56,592 nt of DNA, taken from an uncultured Ruminococcus sp. (lineage in GTDB: Bacteria > Bacillota > Clostridia > Oscillospirales > Ruminococcaceae). The notes under the pieces were generated by a model. The model was not told the DNA's origin. It made no database searches and worked only from the letters and a program-made list of their open reading frames with translations. This document shows, in pieces, positions 33,619 to 43,390 of the stretch (the first letter of the stretch is position 1; every line of letters begins with the position of its first letter). The stretch spans positions 1-56,592 of the forward strand of contig CAJTWE010000016.1 in assembly GCA_910579955.1 (NCBI GenBank), read 5' to 3'. The position numbers and the translations under genes are program-made.

Positions 33619-34959
33619 TCATGTATCGCTGCTGTCCTCAGGTTCAACTGCTGCTACTATTACTTTATAATCACCTGACGCCCATACATCAGAGTATTTA
33701 TCTATAGATATGGTTGGTACGCAGGAGAAAGATGAAGAATCATCCCCGCCCTGTTGAATACTAAGCATATCAACAGTAACCGATATCTGCTTGGGGTCTA
33801 TCTGCTTTATGGAGCTTTCATTGCCCACTATAGTAACGATAAGCTGACCTGTCACCACAGAGTATGTATGAGACGACGGCGCATTAATTATATTTATCTC
33901 GCTGACTACGAAATCCTTTTGTGCAAGGCCTTCTGAATTAAGGGTAAGATTTACAGTATTTATATTAGAAAGATTCTCATAGCCCTCTGGCGCTTCAAGA
34001 TTATAATTCTTTGAAAAGTCGAGAGTTATACTGCTAAGAGGTATGGTGTCAAGTGTGAATTCCTCTGTATTTGCAAGAGACTGATCCGGGGCTGCCAGAG
34101 TTACCTTATCAGCAGAAAGCGTGAGTCTATCTCTAAGGAAATCCTCATCAAATGTGCTCGGAACACCTCTGAGCTGATACGTAATGTCCATTTCCTTTGT
34201 ATACTGAACCGGAATATCCACTGTATACTGTATCTGCTCATACTCAACGCCGCTGTTTTCATCGACAAGTATCTTGCTTCCGTTTGTATCACAAAAAGCA
34301 AGGTTGCCCGAAACGAGCTTTGTTGAAGCGCCTATTTCAGCAGCAGAATCAATTATTACAGAAGCATTCTTCATCTGTCCTACAACCTGTGCAGGGCCTG
34401 TAACGTCTACAGTAGCAGGCGTTACTGCAACATTATCTTTATTTATAATGCATCCCTTTACGCTTTCAACATTGGTAAGGTCAGGCAAAACGTCCAGTGT
34501 AACTGTTCTTATCTTATCAAAGCGTACATTTACAGATGACGGCGTAATAGATTTTACAGTAAATTCTGTGCCATCTGTACTTTTTACTACAATATCCAGA
34601 TTTTTAGTACCTGCTGTTGTGATATTGGGGATCTCAGCATAAGCAATAAGATTTTCCTTATCAAGCGTACCGACCTTTGAACGGCTGCCCTCGATCTTAA
34701 CGCTTACCTCTTCCACATCACATTTTATCATACTGTAGCCGTCAGCCTCCGCAGCAGTTCCCGTCAAGTCCACAACGAGAGGAATATGATTTACAGTAAC
34801 AGGCGTTGTAGGATATATGGTTATAGATATTATAAACCACATTATAACAGCTATCACCACGGAAAATGCCATAGTTGCCATACGATTTTCAAACATACGG
34901 GTTATGGGATGAAATCCTTTCAGACGTTCAAAAAACATTGTCTTCTGCGGCTTGTTCAT
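33619..34959 (-). CDS. cdaR: YbbR-domain protein CdaR
   Basis: 446 residues. Cytoplasmic N-terminus, one transmembrane helix (about 28-48), then about four extracytoplasmic YbbR repeats of about 85 residues (for example VSVKIEGSRSKVGTLDKENL and TVDVTGPAQVVGQMKNASV). CdaR is known to bind and modulate the c-di-AMP cyclase CdaA from outside the membrane. The start overlaps the cdaA stop by one base (TAATG), consistent with a two-gene unit. glmM, often third in this operon, is not adjacent here. Confidence 0.93.
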   Translation of the reverse strand: MNKPQKTMFFERLKGFHPITRMFENRMATMAFSVVIAVIMWFIISITIYPTTPVTVNHIPLVVDLTGTAAEADGYSMIKCDVEEVSVKIEGSRSKVGTLDKENLIAYAEIPNITTAGTKNLDIVVKSTDGTEFTVKSITPSSVNVRFDKIRTVTLDVLPDLTNVESVKGCIINKDNVAVTPATVDVTGPAQVVGQMKNASVIIDSAAEIGASTKLVSGNLAFCDTNGSKILVDENSGVEYEQIQYTVDIPVQYTKEMDITYQLRGVPSTFDEDFLRDRLTLSADKVTLAAPDQSLANTEEFTLDTIPLSSITLDFSKNYNLEAPEGYENLSNINTVNLTLNSEGLAQKDFVVSEINIINAPSSHTYSVVTGQLIVTIVGNESSIKQIDPKQISVTVDMLSIQQGGDDSSSFSCVPTISIDKYSDVWASGDYKVIVAAVEPEDSSDT

Positions 34960-35840
34960 TATTTATCCCTGCCCTTTCTCTTTGCAATATGTGAAATATG
35001 CTTTGTCGCCTTGATAAAAACAGAGTCCTCGTCCGGCTCTATAAGGCGGCTCTGCAAAAGCTCACTAAGTCTTTCACGTGTAAAACCGCTTGTAAGCATA
35101 CCGTTTTCTGCAACAGAGATAGAACCTGTTTCTTCTGAAACAACAATTACAATAGCATCGGAATTCTCACTCATACCAATAGCAGCACGGTGTCTTGAGC
35201 CGAGCTTCTTATTTACAAGCTCTTCCTTCTGCGGCTTAGGCAAAAAGCATGCGGCAGCCATTATCATTCCGTCACGCATAATTACAGCGCCGTCATGAAG
35301 CGGTGTTTTCGGGTAAAATATGTTGCCAAAAAGCTCCTTGCTCGGCTGTGCATTGATTATCGTGCCATTATCTATCTGTTCTCCGAGCTTGGTTTGCCTT
35401 TCCACTACTATAAGTGCACCCGTATAAGTTGCCGACAGCTCAACGCACGAATCACATATCGCCTCAATCGCCTTATTCCACATGGCTGCACTTTCTGTAG
35501 ACGAGCGTCTCAAGCCCAAATTAAAGCTCCATTTTCCATGGCCTGCCTTTTCAAGCGCACGTCTAAGCTCAGGCTGAAACACTATCATAAGTGCCAGCAG
35601 TCCGATGTCGAAGGCCTTTGTAAGCAAATATGTAATAACCTTCATATCAAGCCAGCTTGCAGCGAGAAATGCCAGCAGACACACAAGCAGACCCTTCATA
35701 AGTTGTCCTGCACGAGTTTCACGAACCATTTTTATTACTGCATACACAATATAAGAAAGCAGAAGAATATCAAGAATATCCACCCACTTTGCAGTTTTAA
35801 TAACACTGACAATACTTTCAAATATATTAACCAGCGACAT
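34959..35840 (-). CDS. cdaA: diadenylate cyclase CdaA
   Basis: 293 residues from ATG 35840 (GGGGAGG 8 nt upstream; an in-frame GTG 9 nt earlier touches the site). Three N-terminal transmembrane helices (about 18-100) precede the DAC domain. Catalytic motifs are DGAVIM (in PLHDGAVIMRDG) and RHRAAIG. It condenses two ATP into c-di-AMP, which controls potassium and osmolyte balance and cell-wall homeostasis. Coupled to cdaR. Confidence 0.95.
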   Translation of the reverse strand: MSLVNIFESIVSVIKTAKWVDILDILLLSYIVYAVIKMVRETRAGQLMKGLLVCLLAFLAASWLDMKVITYLLTKAFDIGLLALMIVFQPELRRALEKAGHGKWSFNLGLRRSSTESAAMWNKAIEAICDSCVELSATYTGALIVVERQTKLGEQIDNGTIINAQPSKELFGNIFYPKTPLHDGAVIMRDGMIMAAACFLPKPQKEELVNKKLGSRHRAAIGMSENSDAIVIVVSEETGSISVAENGMLTSGFTRERLSELLQSRLIEPDEDSVFIKATKHISHIAKRKGRDK

Positions 35841-35896
35841 CTGACACACCTCCCCTTTATGAACACTCTATTTATTTAATCATTTAACATATGTAT

Positions 35897-35914
35897 GAGG
35901 GCATTGCTGCCCTC
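35897..35914 (-). terminator. weak hairpin after the cysteine desulfurase gene
   Basis: GAGGGCA (35897-35903), loop TTGC, TGCCCTC (35908-35914): 7-bp GC-rich stem. No good T run on the minus strand, so termination is uncertain. It stands between the cysteine desulfurase stop and cdaA. Confidence 0.45.
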
Positions 35915-35966
35915 CTTATATTTTAGACATGCCTTTATTTGTCACTCTTTACTTATTGTATCACAT

Positions 35967-37133
35967 CTAGGTTAATGAATTCAATACCTTTTGCCCATTT
36001 TTTAAATTGCGTACATATTTTTTCACCGCCTGAACAAGAAGCATCACTTCCCTGTCGCTATTGAACACTGACGGAGCAAATCTCACAGTTCCATTCGGAG
36101 TACCGTTTGAATCATGAGCAAGCGGCGCACAATGCAGTCCTGCTCTTAGTCCAAATCCTTCATGGCTTAAATATTCTGCTGTTTCCTCCGATGCTGAACC
36201 CTCCACATTAAAAGACACTATCGGCACATATGACGGCTTTTCTTTTCGATAAATCGTCACTTCGGGTATTCTGCTAAGTCCGCTTATAAAAAGCGAGCAA
36301 AGATGCGTTTCGTGATCAAAAACCATTTTAACGCCTTTTTTGCCTAAAAATCTAAGCCCTGCGCCCATTGAAGCTGCGCCTATAATATTTTGCGTTCCGC
36401 TTTCAAGTCTGTCTGGCAAAAAGTCCGGCTGTTCGGGACTGGACGAGGCGCTGCCAGTACCGCCATACATAAGCGGCTTTATAGGGAATTTACAGTCAGT
36501 CATAAGAAGTCCCGTGCCTGTAATTCCGTAAAGCCCCTTATGCCCTGCCGTACACAAAACAGAGATATTATCCTTTTCAAGTGAGACCGGAATCACTCCG
36601 CAAGCCTGTGCGCCGTCTGCAATAAGACATATTCCCATTTCCTTGCAAAGTGCGCCTATTCTTCTTATAGGCATTATCTGTCCTGTAACATTGCTTGCTA
36701 TAGTGAATATTACTGCCTTTGTTTCAGGACGTATTGCACGGCGGATATTTGCAAGAATCTCATCGTCATCATCGGAAACCTCTACTATTGTGCAAGTGAC
36801 AATACCTTTCTTGACAAGTGCCGACACAGGACGATATACCGCATTATGCTCAAGGCTACTAATTATTATATGATCATTCTTTTCAAGGATTCCCTGAATA
36901 GCAGTATTAAGGGCATGAGTGCAGTTAAGGCACAAAATAGTATTTTCAGGCTTCGCATCAAAAAAATCTGCCGCAGCTTCTCTAACGGAGTATACCATCT
37001 CTGAGGTACGCTCCGTCAGTTCATGACCGCCCCTGCCTGCATTTCCACCGTACAGAATCATCGCTCTTGACACAGCGTCACGAACGATTCGTGGCTTTGG
37101 GTGGGTCGTAGCTGCGTTGTCAAAGTTTATCAT
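35967..37133 (-). CDS. cysteine desulfurase-family PLP enzyme
   Basis: 388 residues, class V aminotransferase fold. Pyridoxal-phosphate Lys is in CTAGHKGLYG and the persulfide Cys in LRAGLHCAPLAHD, as in SufS/CsdA-type enzymes. NFDNAATTHPKP opens the protein. It belongs to the clostridial branch often paired with a DUF3343 protein, and overlaps that gene by 4 nt here. It probably moves sulfur (or selenium) from cysteine to the small partner. No iscU/sufU or mnmA lies nearby, so the acceptor pathway is open. Confidence 0.9.
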   Translation of the reverse strand: MINFDNAATTHPKPRIVRDAVSRAMILYGGNAGRGGHELTERTSEMVYSVREAAADFFDAKPENTILCLNCTHALNTAIQGILEKNDHIIISSLEHNAVYRPVSALVKKGIVTCTIVEVSDDDDEILANIRRAIRPETKAVIFTIASNVTGQIMPIRRIGALCKEMGICLIADGAQACGVIPVSLEKDNISVLCTAGHKGLYGITGTGLLMTDCKFPIKPLMYGGTGSASSSPEQPDFLPDRLESGTQNIIGAASMGAGLRFLGKKGVKMVFDHETHLCSLFISGLSRIPEVTIYRKEKPSYVPIVSFNVEGSASEETAEYLSHEGFGLRAGLHCAPLAHDSNGTPNGTVRFAPSVFNSDREVMLLVQAVKKYVRNLKNGQKVLNSLT

Positions 37134-37360
37134 CCCTGATACCCCCGCAGATTTTCAAGTCTTTTGTAGGGTATTCCATGACCTACAAGTATATCTGAAA
37201 CCGAGGTGCAGTCCTCGTTTGCAAGAAGCATAAAACCGCAGCCCTCGAGTTTGGTGTTTGATGTTCTCTTTATCTGGCTTTTGATTCCGTAACCCTCAAG
37301 GATCTTCTGAGCCTTTTTGGCAAGGGTATAGGATTCTGTTACCGCTTTACATCCCAACAT
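37130..37360 (-). CDS. DUF3343 protein, putative sulfur/selenium carrier
   Basis: 76 residues, full length for DUF3343. Family features are the AKKAQKILEGYGI helix, an IKRTSNTKLEGCGF core with a conserved Cys, and a C-terminal LVGHGIPYKRL. Two further Cys residues (Cys4 and the DCTS Cys) are present. It overlaps the cysteine desulfurase start by 4 nt, and AAAGGAGGGATTTCA precedes the ATG. A carrier role is inferred from this recurrent pairing. Confidence 0.85.
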   Translation of the reverse strand: MLGCKAVTESYTLAKKAQKILEGYGIKSQIKRTSNTKLEGCGFMLLANEDCTSVSDILVGHGIPYKRLENLRGYQG

Positions 37361-37427
37361 TGAAATCCCTCCTTTTTTGTCAGGATATTACATTATATTG
37401 GAAATTGAAACAGAGGGTTACAAACGA

Positions 37428-37466
37428 AGCAGAGCCATGCAGAAGGTCTGCACAGCTCTGTTCACA
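37428..37466 (-). terminator. terminator of the CapA-like gene
   Basis: CAGAGC (37430-37435) and GCTCTG (37455-37460) close an imperfect long stem whose inner part TGCAGA/TCTGCA also pairs. The minus strand continues CTTCGTTTG, a modest T run. Confidence 0.6.
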
Positions 37467-37501
37467 TTTATAGAAATTCACCTGCTAAAAGGGATAAATA
37501 G

Positions 37502-38686
37502 CTATCCCTCTGCGCTGGAAACAACGCCATTTTCATCAATAGATATACCATATGACATATCTATCATTCTCTGATAGAACGCTTCCTGCTCATAATCACC
37601 GCTTATGTATGTTACACGATGACCATCAAGATACGCAGGCACAAGTTTAAGCTCAGTATCAATATTATTACGTGTACCGGTAAGATGAAGTTCTGCAAGC
37701 ATAGTATCACCAGTACAAGCCCTGAACCAGTAATTGCCCATAGAATATAATATAGGCTTGTCCTTATAATAACTTATTCCTTGCAGGCAATGAGGATGGT
37801 CGCCTATGACAACATCCGCACCGGCATCAATCAGCCCATTTCCCGTATTGCTTTGAAATTCATCAATATATGTGACAAACTCATCGCCCCAGTGAATATA
37901 TACAATTACATAGTCGGCATTTTCTTTGGCTTCTCTTACTTTATCATAGAGAAACTCCACCTGTTCTTCATCAACAGTTCTGAAAACACCCGGCTGCGTT
38001 TCTGTTGCACCTCTTGTTAATTCATAAAGCTCAACTCTTGTAGATGAAACATAGGCGATTTTAACACCATTGAGTTCATAATAATAGGTAGATGAAGCTT
38101 CATCAATATCCTTTCCTGCGCCTACATAAGGAATATCAGCATTTTTAAGAGTATCAAGAGTATCGAGCAGTCCCTCTTCGCCATAGTCGAATGAATGATT
38201 ATTTGCAAGAGAAACAATATCAGTCCCAATATCTTTTAAAAGCTTTACATTCTCAGGGTCGCTTCTGAAAGTAAACTCCTTCCCATAAGTCGGAGTTCCC
38301 CTTGTGGTGAACTGGAATTCGTTGTTCAGAAAGAATACATCAGCATCTTGCATATGCTGCATCATAGTCTCATCAAAACATTGCGACGCATCTTCGCCAC
38401 AGCTTTTCCAGTACTCAGTATTATATCCGCCATCCTCTACACACACATCGCCCGCAAAACAAAGCGTATAGTCGATCTGAACCGGTTCTGTAGCTTCTGT
38501 AGATTCCGTGGTTTGAGATGCCATCTCAGCATCCTGAGCCGCTTCTGTACTGAGTCCATATTCCGAGTCAACAACTGCCGCCTGTTCTATATTGCGCACT
38601 CCGCTGCATCCTGTAATAACACCGGCAAGAGCCGCTGCACATATAAGAACAGCGGCTGACCGATGGAATGAGACACGATTTTTCAT
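37502..38686 (-). CDS. CapA-family metallophosphatase-like lipoprotein
   Basis: 394 residues. Lipoprotein signal with lipobox ITGC (Cys near 27), a Ser/Thr/Glu-rich spacer, then a CapA/PgsA-like domain from about 72. Metal-site motifs are FAGDVCVEDG, FFLNNEF, SLANNHSFDYG, IHWGDEF and IGDHPHCLQG. CapA proteins belong to the calcineurin-like fold and are linked to poly-gamma-glutamate or capsule handling. No pgsBC genes are nearby, so the substrate is unknown. GGGAGCAGACAT precedes the ATG. Confidence 0.9.
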   Translation of the reverse strand: MKNRVSFHRSAAVLICAAALAGVITGCSGVRNIEQAAVVDSEYGLSTEAAQDAEMASQTTESTEATEPVQIDYTLCFAGDVCVEDGGYNTEYWKSCGEDASQCFDETMMQHMQDADVFFLNNEFQFTTRGTPTYGKEFTFRSDPENVKLLKDIGTDIVSLANNHSFDYGEEGLLDTLDTLKNADIPYVGAGKDIDEASSTYYYELNGVKIAYVSSTRVELYELTRGATETQPGVFRTVDEEQVEFLYDKVREAKENADYVIVYIHWGDEFVTYIDEFQSNTGNGLIDAGADVVIGDHPHCLQGISYYKDKPILYSMGNYWFRACTGDTMLAELHLTGTRNNIDTELKLVPAYLDGHRVTYISGDYEQEAFYQRMIDMSYGISIDENGVVSSAEG

Positions 38687-38739
38687 ATGTCTGCTCCCAA
38701 TTTTTATATAATCCCTGAAATATTTTAAGCGATTAATGA

Positions 38740-40374
38740 TTAATACATACCGCCCATGCCGCCCATACCTGCGCCAGGTGCAGCTGCTGGTTCATCCTTC
38801 TTGATATTAGCTACTGCACTTTCAGTAGTCAATACCATTGCAGCTATAGAAGCTGCATTCTGGAGTGCGCTTCTTGTAACCTTTGTCGGGTCTACAATAC
38901 CGCTGCTCATCATATCGCAGTATACTTCATTGTATGCATCAAATCCGTAACCAACCTTGCGGCTTCTTCTGATCTTATCAATAATTACGCTGCCCTCAAG
39001 ACCTGCGTTCTCAGCGATCTGACGAAGCGGTGCTTCAAGAGCACGAAGAACGATCTTTGCGCCTGTCTTTTCGTCGCCGTCCAGTGATGGAATGAGCTTT
39101 TCAACAGCTGGCATTGCATTGATAAGTGCAGTACCGCCGCCTGCTACTATACCTTCTTCTACAGCAGCCTTTGTTGAAGACAGAGCGTCCTCGATTCTCA
39201 ACTTCTTTTCCTTCATTTCAACTTCTGTTGCAGCACCAACCTTGATAACAGCTACGCCACCGGAAAGCTTGCCGATACGTTCCTGCATCTTTTCACGATC
39301 AAAGTCTGATGTAGACATCTCGATCTGATTCTTTATCTCAGTAATTCTCTCAGCAATAGCCTCAGAAGCACCTGCGCCGCCTACGAGAATTGTATTTTCC
39401 TTATCAATAACAGCCTGACGAACACTACCCAGCATTTCAACAGTAGCGTCCTTCAGTTCCATACCCAGATCCTTAGAGATAACAGTACCGCCTGTAAGAA
39501 TAGCGATATCCTGGAGCATATCCTTTCTTCTGTCTCCAAAGCCCGGAGCCTTTACAGCTGCACACTTGAATACGCCACGGAGATTATTGAGAATAATTGT
39601 TGTAAGAGCTTCGCCCTCGATATCCTCGGCAATGATGAGGAGCTTCTTGCCCATCTGAACGATCTGTTCCAGCAGCGGAAGGATTTCCTGAATATTGCTG
39701 ATAGTTCTATCTGTAATAAATACCAGTGCGTCATCATATACAACCTTCATCTTTTCACGGTCAGTGATCATGTAAGGTGACAGATAACCACGATCAAACT
39801 GCATACCTTCTACTACTTCGCTGTATGTCTCGGCAGTCTTACCCTCTTCGATAGTGATAACGCCGTCTGTTGTAACCTGCTGCATAGCCTCAGCAATGAG
39901 ATTACCTACAGATTCATCAGCAGAAGAAACAGTAGCAACTCTTGCAATGTCCTCAGTACCATTTACAGGCTTTGAGTTATTCTTGATAGTTTCAACAGCT
40001 GCTGAAACAGCCTTTGCCATACCCTTACGAAGGATCATAGGATTTGCACCTGCTGCAATATTCTTCATTCCCTCGTGAACCAGAGCCTGTGCCAAAACTG
40101 TAGCTGTTGTTGTACCATCGCCTGCTGCGTCGTTTGTCTTTGTTGCAACTTCACGAACCAGCTGTGCACCCATATTCTCAAATGCATCCTCCAGCTCAAT
40201 ATCCTTTGCAATAGTAACACCGTCGTTTGTTACCAGCGGTGCGCCGAATTCTCTGTCAAGAATTACATTTCTGCCCTTTGGTCCAAGTGTGATCTTTACA
40301 GTATCAGCCAGCTTGTCGATACCTGTAATCAGAGCTTCTCTTGCATCTGAATTATACTTAATTGTCTTAGCCAT
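38740..40374 (-). CDS. groL: chaperonin GroEL
   Basis: 544 residues, typical length, with the Gly/Met C-terminal tail (GGMGGMY). ATP-binding LGPKGRNVILD and GDGTTTATVLAQ are present, as are the hinge and C-terminal equatorial motifs (EEGIVAGGGTAL). It folds proteins with GroES. It is second gene of the groESL operon, 41 nt after groES, with AAAGGAGATATTTATC before the ATG. Controlled by CIRCE upstream of groES. Confidence 0.98.
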   Translation of the reverse strand: MAKTIKYNSDAREALITGIDKLADTVKITLGPKGRNVILDREFGAPLVTNDGVTIAKDIELEDAFENMGAQLVREVATKTNDAAGDGTTTATVLAQALVHEGMKNIAAGANPMILRKGMAKAVSAAVETIKNNSKPVNGTEDIARVATVSSADESVGNLIAEAMQQVTTDGVITIEEGKTAETYSEVVEGMQFDRGYLSPYMITDREKMKVVYDDALVFITDRTISNIQEILPLLEQIVQMGKKLLIIAEDIEGEALTTIILNNLRGVFKCAAVKAPGFGDRRKDMLQDIAILTGGTVISKDLGMELKDATVEMLGSVRQAVIDKENTILVGGAGASEAIAERITEIKNQIEMSTSDFDREKMQERIGKLSGGVAVIKVGAATEVEMKEKKLRIEDALSSTKAAVEEGIVAGGGTALINAMPAVEKLIPSLDGDEKTGAKIVLRALEAPLRQIAENAGLEGSVIIDKIRRSRKVGYGFDAYNEVYCDMMSSGIVDPTKVTRSALQNAASIAAMVLTTESAVANIKKDEPAAAPGAGMGGMGGMY

Positions 40375-40415
40375 GATAAATATCTCCTTTTTCCTTTATA
40401 TTTTATAATGGTATA

Positions 40416-40709
40416 TTAATCAACAATTGCCATGATTTCGCTCTCGAATGCCAGTGTATACTCTTCGCCGTCAACCTTAATAGTCTGGCCTGCATTCTTG
40501 CTCATCATTACCTTATCTCCAACCTTTACGCTCATTGGAATAAGCTCACCATTAGCTGCATGCTTGCCATTACCGCATGCTGCTACCTCGCCCATAAGCG
40601 GCTCGCCTGTTACTGCCTTAGGTGAAAGCAGAAGTCCTCCTGCTGTCTTTTCTTCCTTAGCTTCGTTAATCTTTATCAATACTCTGTCAGAAAGTGGTCT
40701 GATATTCAT
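40416..40709 (-). CDS. groS: co-chaperonin GroES
   Basis: 97 residues from ATG 40709 (AAGGAGG 6 nt upstream; longer frames upstream run into the CIRCE region and are not coding). MNIRPLSDRVLIK start, the mobile loop (EEKTAGGLLLS) and GDKVMMSKNAG are standard. Forms the heptameric lid on GroEL. Confidence 0.97.
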   Translation of the reverse strand: MNIRPLSDRVLIKINEAKEEKTAGGLLLSPKAVTGEPLMGEVAACGNGKHAANGELIPMSVKVGDKVMMSKNAGQTIKVDGEEYTLAFESEIMAIVD

Positions 40710-40749
40710 GTGAATTCCTCCTTGTGTTATCACTATAAGTTTCAAACTG

Positions 40750-40776
40750 TTAGCACTCTTCACTCCTGAGTGCTAA
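40750..40776. promoter_or_regulatory. CIRCE operator of groESL
   Basis: TTAGCACTC (40750-40758), 9 nt, GAGTGCTAA (40768-40776): a perfect match to the CIRCE consensus bound by the heat-shock repressor HrcA. It lies in the 5' leader just after the start point. hrcA itself is not in the window. Confidence 0.97.
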
Positions 40777-40780
40777 CTAT

Positions 40781-40808
40781 ATTTTACCACCTTTTCAAAA
40801 AAAATCAA
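40781..40808 (-). promoter_or_regulatory. SigA-type promoter of groESL
   Basis: Minus strand: TTGATT (40808-40803), 16 nt, TAAAAT (40786-40781), directly upstream of CIRCE. The rest of 40809-41079 shows no gene or clear signal. Confidence 0.7.
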
Positions 40809-41076
40809 GAGCTTTTCAGATTTTCAGCGTTTTGCACAATACTTCACAACTCCCATTATTTTCCTTTAAGCACATAATACATTAGTAATAATTTGCAGTA
40901 ATTCGCACTAAATTTTGAATTGTAAATATTTTTTTATTATTCGCCCAAATCTTCATTCAGTTACGTTTTTTCTGCACTCAGGGCGCTGATTAGTAAGCTA
41001 CGTTGCACTTTTGTTCATAATTTACAATACATCCATCTAAAATACATTTATTGTTTACAAAATACTTGAGTGCACA

Positions 41077-41085
41077 TGATACAAT
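41077..41085 (+). promoter_or_regulatory. Extended -10 promoter of the two-component operon
   Basis: TGATACAAT (41077-41085) is an extended -10. No convincing -35 lies at 17 nt (TACAAA at 18 nt). The leader is about 80 nt, AT-rich. Confidence 0.5.
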
Positions 41086-41173
41086 AAAGATAATAGTTTA
41101 TATAGTTTATTTTATAGATATAAACGAAATATTTTTATTTGAAATTTTTGGAAAAGAAAAGAGGAGAATTACT

Positions 41174-41872
41174 ATGGCACTGGAAAAAGTTTTAGTAGTT
41201 GATGACGATCCTAGTATTTGTGACGTACTTAAAATGTATCTTGAAAACGAAGGCTATAGCGTTATTTTATCTTATGATGGTGAGGAAGCTCTCGTAAAAT
41301 TTAATGCGCTCAAGCCCGACATTATACTGCTCGATGTTATGCTGCCGAGCATGGACGGATGGCAGGTGTGCCGTGAAGTCAGAAAGAAGTCCTCTGTTCC
41401 GATTATTATGATCACAGCCAAGGGCGATACATTTGATAAAGTACTTGGTCTTGAACTTGGTGCAGACGATTACATTGTAAAGCCTTTTGACGCTAAAGAA
41501 GTCGTAGCACGAATCAAGGCTATTTCCCGTAGAATCACATCTGCTCCATCAGATGCTGAGATAAAGGAAGTTCGTTACGATAAGCTCTCTGTAAACATGA
41601 CTCGTTATGAGCTGCGTGTTGACAATAGAGTAGTTGATACACCGCCTAAGGAACTGGAACTGCTGTTCTATCTTGCATCCAATCCTAACCGTGTGTACAC
41701 ACGTGACCAGCTTCTTGACGAGGTTTGGGGCTTTGAGTACTACGGCGACTCACGTACTATCGACGTTCACATCAAGCGTCTTCGTGAAAAGCTTGAAGGT
41801 GTTTCTGACCGCTGGTCTCTTAAAACCGTATGGGGCGTAGGCTATAAGTTTGAATCACTGGACGATGAGTAA
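41174..41872 (+). CDS. OmpR/PhoB-family response regulator
   Basis: 232 residues from ATG 41174 (GAGGAG 8 nt upstream). Receiver domain 1-120: acidic pocket VVDDDP, phospho-Asp in IILLDVMLPSMDG, Thr in MITAKG, Lys in IVKPFD. C-terminal winged helix (about 130-230): ELELLFYLASNPNRVYTRDQLL and RTIDVHIKRLREKL. The sensor kinase begins 2 nt after its stop. Closest to the large PhoB/WalR/ResD-like group; exact orthology cannot be settled here. HtrA lies just downstream of the pair. Confidence 0.94.
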   Translation: MALEKVLVVDDDPSICDVLKMYLENEGYSVILSYDGEEALVKFNALKPDIILLDVMLPSMDGWQVCREVRKKSSVPIIMITAKGDTFDKVLGLELGADDYIVKPFDAKEVVARIKAISRRITSAPSDAEIKEVRYDKLSVNMTRYELRVDNRVVDTPPKELELLFYLASNPNRVYTRDQLLDEVWGFEYYGDSRTIDVHIKRLREKLEGVSDRWSLKTVWGVGYKFESLDDE

Positions 41873-41874
41873 AA

Positions 41875-43380
41875 ATGGCTGATTCAGGTCATCCTGCGCT
41901 ACTTAAACATCGCAGATTTATTATTTCCAGAGTACTCTCAATACAGCTTGTTGTAATGATAATAGTTGCCGTAGTCACGGGACTTACAGGCATAAGCCTT
42001 TTCCGTGAAACGATCTATGACAAGATCTATTCAAATACACTGACTGTTGCTGAGTTTGTGGAAGATTATGTCAATACAAATACTCTTAAAGAGGATAAAC
42101 ATTCTGAAAAAATTCTTTCAGATGAATTTATACAGAATTATATTGACAATTTCGGAACTGCCATGAATATATCTATATATATACTTGACAATAACAGCGA
42201 GTGTTTGATGTGCTCAGAAAATTCAGGAGTATCAATAGCCGATGTTTCAGTACAGTATTCTATAATTAAAGATATACGAAACAGTTCTGAGCGTGTATAT
42301 GATAATATAAATGCCACTCTTAATCCAAAGGATACAAGACCAGCTATAACAAATGGTGTTCGTTTCTTTATTAATGAACAAGATGGTTCTGAATCTGAAT
42401 ACTTTTTGTTTATAACTTCATATACTAATAAAATTGAAAACTGTATACGTACAATACTGTTTGCAGGCGGTACCGTTATAATTGTATTTGTAATACTGTT
42501 TAGTATATTCATATACAGATTTACTATGCGGTATTACATAAAACCTCAAACCATTCTCAGCAATGCTGTCAGAAGGTATGCACAGGGAGATTACTCCGAA
42601 CTACTGGATTTAGAAGAATTTAATGATCCATTTTACCGTGAAAAAGCAAGCACAATAAATCAGATAATCAGCAATCTAAAAAATACAGGTGAACAACAAT
42701 CCCAGTTTATTTCAAATGTATCCCATGAACTTAGAACGCCTATGACTATCATTAGCGGCTATGTAAACGGAATACTTGACGGTACTGTTCCAAAAGAAAA
42801 ACGTACTGAATATTTGTACATCGTTTCTCAGGAAATGCAGCGCCTTAAAATACTGGTTTCATCTATGCTGAATCTTACAAAGTACGACAATGGTACTATC
42901 CAGATAAATTGTGAGCTTTTCCCTATAAATGATCTCGTTTTCAAAACACTCCTTATGTTTGAAAATCGCCTTGAAAAGCGCAATATAACTATTGAGGGTC
43001 TTGACTGCGATACTGTTTACGTTTACGGAGACAATGGGCTTATCGGCCAGGTAATATATAATCTGACGGAAAATGCAGTGAAATTCGTCAACACAGGCGG
43101 TACTATATCTGTACGTATGGAAGAGACAAAGGATTCCTCTATATTTGCTATACGCAATACAGGTCCGGGTATACCTAAGGACGAACTTTCAAAGATTTTC
43201 GGAAGATTTTATAAATCAGACTTCTCCAGAAGCCAAGACAAAACAGGCTTAGGTTTGGGTCTTGATATTATTAAGAAAATTCTTCGCCTTCACGATGCGC
43301 AGATAAGCGTAAGCAGTGAGGAGAATGTTTTCACAGAGTTTTTGGTGTCTTTTCCTAAAAAGCCCGAAACTAACGACTAA
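41875..43380 (+). CDS. membrane sensor histidine kinase
   Basis: 501 residues. Transmembrane helices at about 18-40 and 190-212 enclose an extracellular sensor of about 150 residues. A HAMP-like linker follows, then HisKA with the phospho-His in SNVSHELRTPMTI and an HATPase domain (N box YNLTENAVKF, G1 RNTGPGIPKDEL, G2 TGLGLGLDI). Paired with the adjacent regulator; the stimulus is unknown. Terminator follows. Confidence 0.94.
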   Translation: MADSGHPALLKHRRFIISRVLSIQLVVMIIVAVVTGLTGISLFRETIYDKIYSNTLTVAEFVEDYVNTNTLKEDKHSEKILSDEFIQNYIDNFGTAMNISIYILDNNSECLMCSENSGVSIADVSVQYSIIKDIRNSSERVYDNINATLNPKDTRPAITNGVRFFINEQDGSESEYFLFITSYTNKIENCIRTILFAGGTVIIVFVILFSIFIYRFTMRYYIKPQTILSNAVRRYAQGDYSELLDLEEFNDPFYREKASTINQIISNLKNTGEQQSQFISNVSHELRTPMTIISGYVNGILDGTVPKEKRTEYLYIVSQEMQRLKILVSSMLNLTKYDNGTIQINCELFPINDLVFKTLLMFENRLEKRNITIEGLDCDTVYVYGDNGLIGQVIYNLTENAVKFVNTGGTISVRMEETKDSSIFAIRNTGPGIPKDELSKIFGRFYKSDFSRSQDKTGLGLGLDIIKKILRLHDAQISVSSEENVFTEFLVSFPKKPETND

Positions 43381-43390
43381 AAATGACTTA

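Noticed and set aside
36340..36584. Short plus-strand frames inside the cysteine desulfurase gene
   Set aside because: Antisense shadows without starts.
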